From Calliopsis andreniformis (lineage: Eukaryota > Arthropoda > Insecta > Hymenoptera > Andrenidae), in the NCBI RefSeq assembly GCF_051401765.1, contig NW_027480544.1:806001-870000 (forward strand): a stretch of DNA of 64,000 nt. The letters run 5' to 3'. The notes under the pieces were generated by a model. The model had not been told where the DNA came from, did not search any database, and worked only from the letters and a program-made list of their open reading frames with translations. Below, piece after piece: positions 27,781 to 41,300 of the stretch (positions within the stretch are counted from its first letter, which is position 1; every line of letters begins with the position of its first letter). The position numbers were made by a program, and so were the translations under genes.

Positions 27781-29142
27781 TGAGAACTGAGGATGTAGGA
27801 TCGAGGATTGAGGATTGACGATTGGGTTTTGATGATTGAAGAATGAGGATTGACGATTGAGGATTGAGTATTGAGGATTGAAGATTGAGTATTGAGGATT
27901 GAAGGTTGATGATTCAGGATTGAGGATTGAGGATGAGGGCTGCGGGTTGAGGATTGAGGTTTGAGGACTGAGGACAGAGGATTGAGGATTGAGAATTGAG
28001 GATGGAGGATTGAGGATTGAGGATTGAGGATTGTGTATTGAGGATTGAAGAATGAGGATTGACGATTGAGGTCCGAGTATTGAGGATTGAAGATTGAGTA
28101 TTGAGGATTGAAGGTTGATGATTGAATATTGAGGATTGATGATTGAGGATTGAGGATTGAAGATTGAGGATTGAGGATTGATGATTGAAGACTGAGTATT
28201 GAGGATTGAAGATTGAGGATTGAGGATTGAGGATTGAGGATTGAGGATTGAGGATTGATGATTGAAGACTGAGTATTGAGGATCTAAGATTGAGGATTGA
28301 GGATTCAGGATTGAGGATTGAGGATGAGGGTTGAGGGTTGAGGATTGAGGTTTGAGGTTTGATGATTGAGGGTTGAGGACTGAGGATTGGGGATTGAGGA
28401 CTGAGGATTCAGCATTGAGGATTGAAGATTGAGGACTGGGGATTGTGGATTGAAGATTGAGGATTAAGGATTGAGGATTGGGGATTGAGGATCCAGGATT
28501 GGAGATTGATTATTCAGGATTGAAGATTGAGGATTGAGGATTGAGGATTGAGAATTGAGAATTGAGGGTGAGGACTGAGGGTTGAGGATTGAGCTTTGAG
28601 GAATGAGGATTGAGGACTGAGGATTGAGGATTGAGGACTGAAGATTGAGGATTGAGTATTGAAGATTGAGTATTCATGACTGAGGATTGAGGATTGAGGA
28701 TTGAGGATGGATGATTGAAGCTTGAGTATTGATGATTGAGGATTGAGGATTGAGGACTGAGGATTGAGGATTGAGGATTGAAGATTGAGGATTGGGGATT
28801 GAGGATTGAGGTTTGAGAATTGATAATCGAAGATTGAGTGTTGAGGATTGAAAATTGAGGTTTGAGGATTGAGGATTGAGGATTGAAAAGTGAGTATTGA
28901 AGATTGAGGATTGAGCATTGATGATTAAGTATTGATGATTGAGGATTGATGATTGAGGATTGAGGATTGAGGATTGAGGATTGAGTATTGAGTGTTGAAT
29001 ATTGAGGATTGATGATCGAGGATTGAGGATTGAGGATTGAGGATTGAGGATTGAGGATTGAAGATTGAGGATTGAAGATTGATGATTGAGGATTGAGTAT
29101 TGGGGATTGAGGATCTAGGATTGGAGATTGACTATTGAGGAT
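23781..29142 (+). repeat. ATCCAGG landmark, middle group of five copies
   Basis: Copies begin at 23,781 and 25,537 (GATGATCC), 27,029 and 28,487 (GAGGATCC, creating a BamHI site), and 29,109 (GAGGATCTAGG, the most diverged, ending ATTGACTATTGAGG). Confidence 0.85.
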
Positions 29143-30267
29143 TGAGGATTGAGTATTGAGGATTGAGGAACGAGGATTGAGGGTTGAGGATGATGGCTGA
29201 GGGTTGAGGATTGAGGTTTGAGGACTGAGGACTGAGGATTGAGGATTGAGAATTGAGGATTGAGGATTGAGTGTTAAAGATTGAGGATTGGGTATTCAGG
29301 ATTGAAGAATGAGGATTGAGGATTGAGGATTGAGGATTGAGGATTGAGGATGAGGGCTGAGGGTTGAGGTTTGAGGTTTGAGGACTGAGGACAGAGGATT
29401 GAGGATTGAGAATTGAGGATGCAGGATAGAGGACTGAGGATTGAGGATTGGGTATTGAGGATTGAAGAATGAGAATTGACGATTGTGGATTGAGTATTGA
29501 GGTTTGAAGATTGAGTATTGAGGATTGAAGGTTGATGATTGAGAACTGAGGATTGAGGATTGAAGATTGAGGATTGAGGATTCAGGATTGAGGTTTGAGA
29601 ATGAGGGCTGAGGGTTGAGGATTGAGGTTTGAGGACTGAGGACTGAGGATTGAGGATTGAGAATTGAGGATGGAGGATTGAGGATTGAGGATTGAGGATT
29701 GGGTATTGACGATTGAAGAATGAGGATTGACGATTGAGGATTGAGTATTGAGGATTGAAGATTGAGTATTGAGGATTGAAGGTTGATGATTCAGGATTGA
29801 GGATTGAGGATGAGGGCTGAGGGTTGAGGATTGAGGTTTGAGGACTGAGGACAGAGGATTGAGGATTGAGGATTGAGGATTGAGGATTGAGTATTGAAGA
29901 TTGAGGATTGATGATTGAGGATTGAGGATTGAGGATTGAGGATTGAGGATTGAGGGTTGAAGGCTGAGTATTGAGGATTGAAGACTGAGGATTGAGAATT
30001 GAGGCTTGAGGATTGAGGATTGAAGATTGAGGATTGAGGGTTGAGGTTTGAGTGTTGAAGATTGAGGATTGATGATTGCAGATTGAGGATTGAGGATTGA
30101 GGATTGAGGATTGACGATTGAAGATTGAGGATTGGGGATTGAGGATTGAGGATTGAGGATTGAGAATCGAAGATTGAGTATCGAGGATTGAAGATTGAGG
30201 TTTGAGGATTGAGGATTGAGGATTGAGGATGGAGGATGAGGGCTGAGGGTTGAGGATTGAGGTTTCA

Positions 30268-30303
30268 GTATTGAATACTGAGAATTCAGGATATTCTAAT
30301 GAG
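30268..30303 (+). repeat. 36-bp landmark, domain 1 copy 4
   Basis: Variant ending TATTCTAATGAG, preceded by GGTTTCA. It shares this T-to-A change with the copy at 32,166, which shows recent common origin. Confidence 0.9.
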
Positions 30304-30769
30304 TATTGAGAATTGAGCATTGATGGTTGAGTATTGAGGATTGAGGATTGAGTATTGAGGATTCAAGATTGATGTTTGACGATTGAGAATTGAGAATTGA
30401 GTATGAGGACTGAGGGTTGAGGATTGAGGTATGAGGAACGAGGATTGAGGATTGAGAATTGAGGAATGAGGATTGACGATTGAGTATTGAAGATTGAGGA
30501 TTGATGACTGAGGATTGAGGATTGAGGATTGAGGATTGAGGATTGAGGATTGAAGATTGAGTATTGAGGATTGAGGATGAGGGCTGAGGGTTGAGGGTTG
30601 AGATTTGAGGACTGAGGACAGAGGATTGAGGATTGAGAATTGAGGATGGAGGATAGAGGATTGAGGATTGACGATTGGGTATTGATGATTGAAGAATGAG
30701 AATTGACGATTGTGGATTGAGTATTGAGGTTTGAAGATTGAGAATTGAGGAATGAGGATTGACGATTGA

Positions 30770-31450
30770 GTATTGAAGATTGAGGATTGATGACTGAGGA
30801 TTGAGTATTGAGGATTGACGATTGAGGATTGAGGATTGAGGATTGAGTATTGAGGACTGAGGGTGAGGGCTGAGGGTTGAGGTTTGACGTTTGAGGACTG
30901 AGGACAGAGGATTGAGGATTGTGAATTGAGGATGGAGGATAGAGGATTGAGGATTGAGGATTGGGTATTGAGGATTGAAGAATGAGAATTGACGATTGTG
31001 GATTGAGTATTGAGGTTTGAAGATTGAGTATTGAGGATTGAAGGTTGATGATTCAGGATTGAGGATTGATCATTGAGGATTGAGGATTGAGGATTGAGGA
31101 TTGAGGATTGATGATTGAGAACTGAGGATTGAGGATTGAAGATTGAGGATTGAGGATTCAGTATTGAGGATTGAGAATGAGGGCTGAGGGTTGAGGATTG
31201 AGATTTGAGGACTGAGGACTGAGGATTGAGGATTGAGAATTGAGGATGGAGGATTGAGGATTGAGGATTGAGGATTGGGCATTGATGATTGAAGAATGAG
31301 GATTGACGATTGAGGATTGAGTATTGAGGATTGAAGATTGAGTATTGAGGATTCAAGGTTGGTGATTCATGATTGAGGATTGAGGATGAGGGCTGGGGGT
31401 TGAGGATTGAGGTTTGAGGACTGAGGACAGAGGATTGAGGATTGAGAATT
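30770..31450 (+). repeat. 0.7-kb duplicated segment (partner 47,380-48,062)
   Basis: GATGACTGAGGATTGAGTAT at 30,789 pairs with 47,401, and CTGGGGGTTGAGG at 31,393 pairs with 48,005, both at offset 16,612. The partner copy ends at the domain 1/domain 2 junction. Confidence 0.8.
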
Positions 31451-32165
31451 GAGGATGGAGGATTGAGGATTGAGGATTGAGGATTGTGTATTGAGGATTG
31501 AAGTATGAGGATTGACGATTGAGGTTCGAGTATTGAGGATTGAAGATTGAGTATTGAGGATTGAAGGTTGATGATTGAATATTGAGGATTGATGATTGAG
31601 TATTGAGGATTGAGGATTGAGGATTGAGGATTGATGATTGAGGACTGAGTATTGAGGATTGAAGATTGAGGATTGAGGATTGAGGATTGAGGATTGAGGA
31701 TTGATGATTGAAGACTGAGTATTCAGGATTGAAGATTGAGGATTGAAGATTGAGGTTTGAGGATTGAAGATTGTGGATTGTGGATTGAGGATTGAGGGTT
31801 GAGGATTGAGGATCGAGGATTGAGGATTGAGGATTGAGGATTGAGGATTGAGTGTTGAAGACTGAGTATTGAGGATTGAAGATTGAGGATTGAGAATTGA
31901 GGATTGAGGATTGAGGATTGAAGATTGAGGATTGAGGGTTGAGGTTTGAGTGTTGAAGATTGAGGATTGATGATTGCAGATTGAGGATTGACGATTGAGG
32001 ATTGAGGATTGACGATTGAAGATTGAGGATTGGGGATTGAGGATTGAGGATTGAGGATTGAGAATCGAAGATTGAGTATCGAGGATTGAAGATTGAGGTT
32101 TGAGGATTGAGGATTGAGGATTGAGGATGGAGGATGAGGGCTGAGGGTTGAGGATTGAGGTTTCA

Positions 32166-32201
32166 GTATTGAATACTGAGAATTCAGGATATTCTAATGA
32201 G
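32166..32201 (+). repeat. 36-bp landmark, domain 1 copy 5
   Basis: Same TATTCTAATGAG variant as at 30,268, with GAGCATTGATGG downstream in both. Confidence 0.9.
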
Positions 32202-32529
32202 TATTGAGAATTGAGCATTGATGGTTGAGTATTGAGGATTGAGGATTGAGTATTGAGGATTCAAGATTGATGCTTGACGATTGAGAATTGAGAATTGAGT
32301 ATGAGGACTGAGGGTTGAGGATTGAGGTATGAGGAACGAGGATTGAGGATTGAGAATTGAGGAATGAGGATTGACGATTGAGTATTGAAGATTGAGGATT
32401 GATGACTGAGGATTGAGGATTGAGGATTGAGGATTGAGGATTGAGGATTGAAGATTGAGTATTGAGGATTGAGGATGAGGGCTGAGGGTTGAGGATTGAG
32501 GATTGAGGATTGAGGATTGAGGATTGAAG

Positions 32530-33670
32530 ACTGAGTATGGAGGGTTGAGGATTGAGGTTTGAGGAACGAGGATTGAGGATTGAGAATTGAGGACTGAGGA
32601 TTGACGATTGAGTATTGAAGATTTAGGATTGATGACTGAGGATGGAGGATTGAGGATTGAGGATTGAGGATTGAGGATTGAAGACTGAGTATTGAGGATT
32701 GAGGATTGAGGATTGAGGATTGAGTATTGAAGATTGAGGATTGATGATTGAGGATTGAGGATTGAGGATTGAGTATTGAGGATTGATGGTTGAAGACTGA
32801 GTATTGATGATTGAAGATTGAGGATTGAGAATTGAGGATTGAGGATTGAGGATTGAAGATTGAGGATTGAGGGTTGAGGATTGAGTGTTGAAGATTGAGG
32901 ATTGATGATTGCAGATTGAGGATTGAGGATTGAGGATTGAGGATTGACGATTGAAGATTGAGGATTGGGGATTGAGGATTGAGGATTGAGGATTGAGAAT
33001 CGAAGATTGAGTATCGAGGATTGAAGATTGAGGTTTGAGGATTGAGGATTGAGGATTGAGGATGGAGGATGAGGGCTGAGGGTTGAGGATTGAGGTTTCA
33101 GTATTGAATACTGAGAATTCAGGATATTCTATTGAGTATTGAGAATTGAGCATTGATGGTTGAGTATTGAGGATTGAGGATTGAGTATTGAGGATTCAAG
33201 ATTGATGTTTGACGATTGAGAATCGAGAATTGAGTATGAGGACTGAGGGTTGAGGATTGAGGTATGAGGAACGAGGATTGAGGATTGAGAATTGAGGAAT
33301 GAGGATTGACGATTGAGTATTGAACATTGAGGATTGATGACTGAGGATTGAGGATTGAGGATTGAGGATTGAGGATTGAGGATTGAAGATTGAGTATTGA
33401 GGATTGAGGATGAGGGCTGAGGGTTGAGGGTTGAGATTTGAGGACTGAGGACAGAGGATTGAGGATTGAGAATTGAGGATGGAGGATAGAGGATTGAGGA
33501 TTGACGATTGGGTATTGATGATTGAAGAATGAGAATTGACGATTGTGGATTGAGTATTGAGGTTTGAAGATTGAGTATTGAGGATTGAAGGTTGATGATT
33601 GAGAATTGATTATTGAGGATTGAGGATTGAGGATTGAGGATTGAGGATTGATGTTTGAGTACTGAGGATT
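32530..33670 (+). repeat. 1.1-kb duplicated segment (partner 45,960-47,100)
   Basis: This aligns with 45,960-47,100 at offset 13,430. The two copies carry the same landmark (33,101 and 46,531) and nearly the same order of variants. Similarity ends just after GATGTTTGAGTACTGAGG in both copies. Confidence 0.8.
33101..33136 (+). repeat. 36-bp landmark, domain 1 copy 6
   Basis: Standard form preceded by GGTTTCA; partner of the copy at 46,531. Confidence 0.9.
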
Positions 33671-33888
33671 GAGGATTGAAGATTGAGGATTGATGATTGC
33701 AGATTGAGGATTGAGGATTGAGGATTGAGGATTGACGATTGAAGATTGAGGATTGGGGATTGAGGATTGAGGATTGAGGATTGAGAATCGAAGATTGAGT
33801 ATCGAGGATTGAAGATTGAGGTTTGAGGATTGAGGATTGAGGATTGAGGATGGAGGATGAGGGCTGAGGGTTGAGGATTGAGGTTTAA

Positions 33889-33924
33889 GTATTGAATTCT
33901 GAGAATTCAGGATATTCTATTGAG
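33889..33924 (+). repeat. 36-bp landmark, domain 1 copy 7
   Basis: Variant with GAATTCTGAGAATTCAGG, so it has two GAATTC sites ten bases apart (A-to-T in the first half). Confidence 0.9.
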
Positions 33925-35326
33925 TATTGAGAATTGAGGATTGATGGTTGAGTATTGAGGATTGAGGGTTGAGTATTGAGGATTGAAGATTGAGGTTTGA
34001 GGATTGAGAATTGAGAATTGAGTATGAGGACTGAGGGTTGAGGATTGAGGTATGAGGTACGAGGATTGAGGATTGAGAATTGAGGAATGAGGATTGACGA
34101 TTGAGTATTGAAGATTGAGGATTGACGACTGAGGATTGAGGATTGAGGATTGAGGATTGAAGATTGACGATTGTGTATTGAGGATTGAAGAAAGAGGATT
34201 GACGATTGAGGTTCGAGTATTGAGGATTGAAGATTGAGTATTGAGGATTGAAGGTTGATGATTGAATATTGAGGATTGATGATTGAGTATTGAGGATTGA
34301 GGATTGAGGATTGAGGATTGATGATTGAGGACTGAGTATTGAGGATTGAAGATTGAGGATTGAGCATTGAGGATTGAGGATTGAGGATTGAGGATTGATG
34401 ATTGAAGACTGAGTATTGAGGATTGAAGATTGAGGATTGAAGATTGAGGTTTGAGGATTGAAGATTGTGGATTGTGGATTGAGGATTGAGGGTTGAGGAT
34501 TGAGGATCGAAGATTGAGTATTGAGGATTGAAGGTTGAGGTTTGAGGATTGAGGATTGAGGGTGGAGGATGAGGGCTGAGGGTTGAGGATTGAGGATTGA
34601 GGATTGACGCTTGAGGATAGAGGATCGAGGATGGAGGATTGAAGGCTGAGTACTGAGGATTGAAGATTGAGGATTCAGGGTTGAGGATTGAGGATGAGGG
34701 CTGAGGGTTGAGGATTGAGGATTGAGGATTGAGGATTGAGGATTGAGGATTGAAGACTGAGTATGGAGGGTTGAGGATTGAGGTTTGAGGAACGAGGATT
34801 GAGGATTGAGAATTGAGGACTAAGGATTGACGATTGGGTATTGAAGATTTAGGATTGATGACTGAGGATTGAGGATTGAGGATTGAGGATTGAGGATTGA
34901 GGATTGAAGACTGAGTATTGGGGATTGAGGATTGAGGATTGAGGATTGAGTATTGAAGATTGAGGATTGATGATTGAGGATTGAGGATTGAGGATTGAGG
35001 ATTGAGGATTGATGGTTGAAGACTGAGTATTGAGGATTGAAGATTGAGGATTGAGAATTGAGGATTGAGGATTGAGGATTGAAGATTGAGGATTGAGGGT
35101 TGAGGATTGAGTGTTGAAGATTGAGGATTGATGATTGCAGATTGAGGATTGAGGATTGAGGATTGAGGATTGACGATTGAAGGTTGAGGATTGGGGATTG
35201 AGGATTGAGGATTGAGGATTGAGAATCGAAGATTGAGTATCGAGGATTGAAGATTGAGGTTTGAGGATTGAGGATTGAGGATTGAGGATGGAGGATGAGG
35301 GCTGAGGGTTGAGGATTGAGGTTTAA

Positions 35327-35362
35327 GTATTGAATACTGAGAATTCAGGATATTCTATTGAG
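35327..35362 (+). repeat. 36-bp landmark, domain 1 copy 8
   Basis: Standard form preceded by GGTTTAA, as in copies 1-3, not the GGTTTCA type of copies 4-6. Confidence 0.9.
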
Positions 35363-35929
35363 TATTGAGAATTGAGGATTGATGGTTGAGAATTGAGGAT
35401 TGAGGGTTGAGTATTGAGGATTGAAGATTGAGGTTTGAGGATTGAGAATTGAGAATTGAGTATGAGGACTGAGGGTTGAGGATTGAGGTATGAGGAACGA
35501 GGATTGAGGATTGAGAATTGAGGAATGAGGATTGACGATTGAGTATTGAAGATTGAGGATTGATGACTGAGGATTGAGGATTGAGGATTGAGGATTGAGG
35601 ATTGAGGATTGAAGATTGAGTATTGAGGATTGAGGATGAGGGGTGAGCCTTGAGGGTTGAGGTTTGAGGACTGAGGACAGAGGATTGAGGATTGAGAATT
35701 GAGGATGGAGGATAGAGGATTGAGGATTGAGGATTGGGTATTGAGGATTGAAGAATTAGAATTGACGATTGTGGATTGAGTATTGAGGTTTGAAGATTGA
35801 GTATTGAGGATTGAGGGTTGATGATTGAGAATTGATTATTGAGGATTGAGGATTGAGTATTGAGGATTGATGATTGATGATTGAGAATTGAGGATGGAGG
35901 ATTGAGGGTTGAGGATTGAGGATTGGGTA

Positions 35930-37130
35930 TTGATGATTGAAGAATGAGGATTGACGATTGAGGATTGAGAATTGAGTATTGAAGATTGAGTATTGAGGAT
36001 TGAAGGTTGATGATTCAGGATTGAGGATTGAGGATGAGGGCTGTGGGTTGAGGATTGAGGTTTCAGGACTGAGGACAGAGGATTGAGGATTGAGATTTGA
36101 GGATGGACGATTGAGGATTGAGGATTGAGGATTGTGTATTCAGGATTGAAGAATGAGGATTGACGATTGAGGATTGAGTATTGAGGATTGAAGATTGAGT
36201 ATTGAGGATTGAAGGTTGATGATTGAATATTGAGGATTGATGGTTGAGGATTGAGGATTGAGGATTGAGGATTGAGGATTGATGATTGAAGACTGAGTAT
36301 TGAGGATTGAAGATTGAGGATTGAGGATTGAGGATAGAGGATTGAGGATTGATGATCGAAGACTGAGTATTGAGGATTGAAGATTGAGGATTGAGGATTC
36401 AGGATTGAGGATTGAGGATGAGGGCTGAGGGCTGAGGGTTGAGGGTTGACGTTTGAGGACTGAGGACAGAGGATTGAGGATTGAGAATTAAGGATGGAGG
36501 ATAGAGGATTGAGGATTGAGGATTGGGTATTGAGGATTGAAGAATGAGAATTGACGATTGTGGATTGAGCATTGAGGTTTGAAGATTGAGTATTGAGGAT
36601 TGAAGGTTGATGATTGAGAATTGATTATTGAGGATTGAGGATTGAGGATTGAGGATTGATGATTGATGATTGAGAACTGAGGATTGAGGATTGAAGATTG
36701 AGTATTGAGGACTCAGGATTGAGGATTGAGAATGAGGGCTGAGGGTTGAGGATTGATGTTTGAGGACTGAGGACTGAGGATTGAGGATTGAGAATTGAGG
36801 ATGGAGGATTGAGGATTGAGGATTGAGGATTGGGTATTGATGATTGAAGAATGAGGATTGACGATTGAGGATTGAGTATTGAGGATTGAAGATTGAGTAT
36901 TGAGGATTGAAGGTTGATGATTCAGGATTGAGGACTGAGGATGAGGGCTGAGGGTTGAGGATTGAGGTTTGAGGACTGAGGACAGAGGACTGAGGATTGA
37001 GATTTGAGGATGGACGATTGAGGATTGAGGATTGAGGATTGCGTATTCAGGATTGAAGAATGAGGATTGACGATTGAGGATTGAGTATTGAGGATTGAAG
37101 ATTGAGTATTGAGGATTGAAGGTTGATGAT
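35930..37130 (+). repeat. 1.2-kb duplicated segment (partner 18,910-20,130)
   Basis: CTGTGGGTTG at 36,041 pairs with 19,021 (offset 17,020). GATGATCGAAG at 36,351 pairs with 19,345, and GCGTATTCAG at 37,041 pairs with GTGTATTCAG at 20,035 (both offset 17,006). The 14-bp change is two heptamers. Confidence 0.75.
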
Positions 37131-38302
37131 TGAATATTGACGATTGATGATTGAGGATTGAGGATTGAGGATTGAGGATTGAGGATTGATGATTGAAGAC
37201 TGAGTATTGAGGATTGAAGATTGAGGATTGAGGATTGAGGATTGAGGATTGAGGATTGATGATCGAAGACTGAGTATTGAGGATTGAAGATTGAGGATTG
37301 AGGATTCAGGATTGAGGATTGAGGATGAGGGCTGAGGGCTGAGGGTTGAGGGTTGACGTTTGAGGACTGAGGACAGAGGAATGAGGATTGAGAATTAAGG
37401 ATGGAGGATAGAGGGTTGAGGATTGAGGATTGGGTATTGAGGATTGAAGAATGAGAATTGACGATTGTGGATTGAGCATCGAGGTTTGAAGATTGAGTAT
37501 TCAGGATTGAAGGTTGATGATTGAGAATTGACTATTGAGGATTGAGGATTGAGGATTGAGGATTGAAGATTGATGATTGAGAACTGAGGGTTGAGGATTG
37601 AAGATTGAGGATTGAGGATTCATGATTGAGGATTGAGGATGAGGGCTGAGGGTTGAGGATTGAGGTTTGAGGACTGAGGACTGAGGATTGAGGATTGAGA
37701 ATTGAGGATGGAGGATTGAGGACTGAGGATTGAGGATTGGGTATTGATGATTGAAGAATGAGGATTGACGATTGAGGATTGAGTATTGAGAATTGAAGAT
37801 TGAGTATTGAGGATTGAAGGTTGATGATTCAGGATTGAGGATTGAGGATGAGGGCTGAGGGTTGAGGATTGAGGTTTGAGGACTGAGGACAGAGGATTGA
37901 GGATTGAGAATTGAGGATGGAGGGTTGAGGATTGAGGATTGAGGATTGTGTATTGAGGATTGAAGAATGAGGATTGACGATTGAGGATTGAGTATTGAGG
38001 ATTGAAGATTGAGTATTGAGGATTGAAGGTTGATGACTGAATATTGAGGATTGATGATTGAGGATTGAGGATTGATGATTGAAGACTGAGTATTGAGGAT
38101 TGAAGGTTGAGGATTGAGGATTCAGGATTGAGGATTGAGGATGAGGGCTGAGGGTTGAGGATTGAGGTTTGAGGTTTGATGATTGAGGATTGAGGACTGA
38201 GGATTGGGGATTGAGGACTGAGGGTTCAGCATTGAGGATTGAAGATTGAGGACTGGGGTTGAGGATTGAAGATTGAGGATTAAGGATTGAGGATTGGGGA
38301 TT

Positions 38303-41300
38303 GATGATCCAGGATTGGAGATTGATTATTCAGGATTGAAGATTGAGGATTGAAGATTGAGGTTTGAGGATTGAGGGTTGAGAACTGAGGATGAGGACTG
38401 AGGGTTGAGGATTGAGGTTTGAGGAACGAGGATTGAGGATTGAGAATTGAGGACTGAGGATTGACGATTGAGTATTGAAGATTGAGGATTGATGACTGAG
38501 GATTGAGGATTGAGGATTGAGGATTGAGGATTGAGGATTGAAGACTGTGTATTGAGGATTGAGGATTGAGGATTGAGGATTGAGTATTGAAGATTGAGGG
38601 TTGATGATTGAGGATTGAGGATTGAGGGTTGAGGATTGAGGATTGAGGGTTGAAGACTGAGTATTGAGGATTGAAGGTAGAGGATTGAGAATTGAGGATT
38701 GATGATTGAGGATTGAAGATTGAGGATTGACGGTTGAGGATTGAGTGTTGAGGATTGAAGATTGAGTATTGAGGATTGAAGGTTGATGATTCAGGATTGA
38801 GGATTGAGGATGAGGGCTGCGGGTTGAGGATTGAGGTTTGAGGACTGAGGACAGAGGATTGAGGATTGAGAATTGAGGATGGAGGATTGAGGATTGAGGA
38901 TTGTGGATTGTGTATTGAGGATTGAAGAATGAGGATTGACGATTGAGGTCCGAGTATTGAGGATTGAAGATTGAGTATTGAGGATTGAAGGTTGATGATT
39001 GAATATTGAGGATTGATGATTGAGGATTGAGGATTGAGGATTGAGGATTGAGGATTGATGATTGAAGACTGAGTATTGAGGATTGAAGATTGAGGATTGA
39101 GGATTCAGGATTGAGGATTGAGGATGAGGGCTGAGGGTTGAGGATTGAGGTTTGAGGTTTGATGATTGAGGATTGAGGACTGAGGATTGGGGATTGAGGA
39201 CTGAGGATTCAGCATTGAGGATTGAAGATTGAGGACTGGGGATTGTGGATTGAAGATTGAGGATTAAGGATTGAGGATTGGGGATTGAGGATCCAGGATT
39301 GGAGATTGATTATTCAGGATTGAAGATTGAGGATTGAGGATTGAGGATTGAGAATTGAGAATTGAGGGTGAGGACTGAGGGTTGAAGATTGAGCTTTGAG
39401 GAATGAGGATTGAGGACTGAGGATTGAGGATTGAGGATTGAAGATTGAGGATTGAGTATTGAAGATTGAGTATTCATGACTGAGGATTGAGGATTGAGGA
39501 TTGAGGATGGATGATTGAAGATTGAGTATTGATGATTGAGGATTGAGGATTGAGGACTGAGGATTGAGGATTGAGGATTGAAGATTGAGGATTGGGGATT
39601 GAGGATTGAGGTTTGAGAATTGATAATCGAAGATTGAGTATTGAGGATTGAAGATTGAGGTTTGAGGATTGAGGATTGAGGATTGAAAAGTGTGTATTGA
39701 AGATTGAGGATTGAGCATTGATGATTAAGTATTGATGATTGAGGATTGATGATTGAGGATTGAGGATTGAGGATTGAGGACTGAGGATTGAGGATTGAGG
39801 ATTGAGGATTGAGGATTGAGGATGAGGGCTGAGGGTTGAGGTTTGAGGTTTGAGGACTGAGGACAGAGGATTGAGGATTGAGAATTGAGGATGCAGGATA
39901 GAGGATTGAGGATTGAGGATTGGGTATTGAGGATTGAAGAATGAGAATTGACGATTGTGGATTGAGTATTGAGGTTTGAAGATTGAGTATTGAGGATTGA
40001 AGGTTGATGATTGAGAACTGAGGATTGAGGATTGAAGATTGAGGATTGAGGATTCAGGATTGAGGTTTGAGAATGAGGGCTGAGGGTTGAGGATTGAGGT
40101 TTGAGGACTGAGGACTGAGGATTGAGGATTGAGAATTGAGGATGGAGGATTGAGGATTGAGGATTGAGGATTGGGTATTGACGATTGAAGAATGAGGATT
40201 GACGATTGAGGATTGAGTATTGAGGATTGAAGATTGAGTATTGAGGATTGAAGGTTGATGATTCAGGATTGAGGATTGAGGATGAGGGCTGAGGGTTGAG
40301 GATTGAGGTTTGAGGACTGAGGACAGAGGATTGAGGATTGAGAATTGAGGATGGAGGATTGAGGATGAGGGCTGAGGGTTGAGGATTGAGGTTTGAGGTT
40401 TGATGATTGAGGATTGAGGACTGAGGATTGGGGATTGAGGACTGAGGGTTCAGCATTGAGGATTGAAGATTGAGGACTGGGGTTGAGGATTGAAGATTGA
40501 GGATTAAGGATTGAGGATTGGGGATTGATGATCCAGGATTGGAGATTGATTATTCAGGATTGAAGATTGAGGATTGAAGATTGAGGTTTGAGGATTGAGG
40601 GTTGAGAACTGAGGATGAGGACTGAGGGTTGAGGATTGAGGTTTGAGGAACGAGGATTGAGGATTGAGAATTGAGGACTGAGGATTGACGATTGAGTATT
40701 GAAGATTGAGGATTGATGACTGAGGATTGAGGATTGAGGATTGAGGATTGAGGATTGAGGATTGAAGACTGTGTATTGAGGATTGAAGGTAGAGGATTGA
40801 GAATTGAGGATTGATGATTGAGGATTGAAGATTGAGGATTGACGGTTGAGGATTGAGTGTTGAGGATTGAAGATTGAGTATTGAGGATTGAAGGTTGATG
40901 ATTCAGGATTGAGGATTGAGGATGAGGGCTGCGGGTTGAGGATTGAGGTTTGAGGACTGAGGACAGAGGATTGAGGATTGAGAATTGAGGATGGAGGATT
41001 GAGGATTGAGGATTGAGGATTGTGTATTGAGGATTGAAGAATGAGGATTGACGATTGAGGTCCGAGTATTGAGGATTGAAGATTGAGTATTGAGGATTGA
41101 AGGCTGATGATTGAATATTGAGGATTGATGATTGAGGATTGAGGATTGAGGATTGAGGATTGAGGATTGATGATTGAAGACTGAGTATTGAGGATTGAAG
41201 ATTGAGGATTGAGGATTCAGGATTGAGGATTGAGGATGAGGGCTGAGGGTTGAGGATTGAGGTTTGAGGTTTGATGATTGAGGATTGAGGACTGAGGATT

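Larger units (their letters stand above)
29150..35900 (+). repeat. Landmark-dense region: five 36-bp landmarks within 5.1 kb
   Basis: Copies of the landmark lie at 30,268, 32,166, 33,101, 33,889 and 35,327, far denser than elsewhere in domain 1. Spacings of 1,898, 935, 788 and 1,438 bp show that the surrounding unit has been shortened and lengthened. Landmarks are preceded by GAGAATCGAAGATTGAGTAT and GGATGGAGGATGAGGGCTG in a constant order. No coding or unique sequence is present. Confidence 0.75.
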
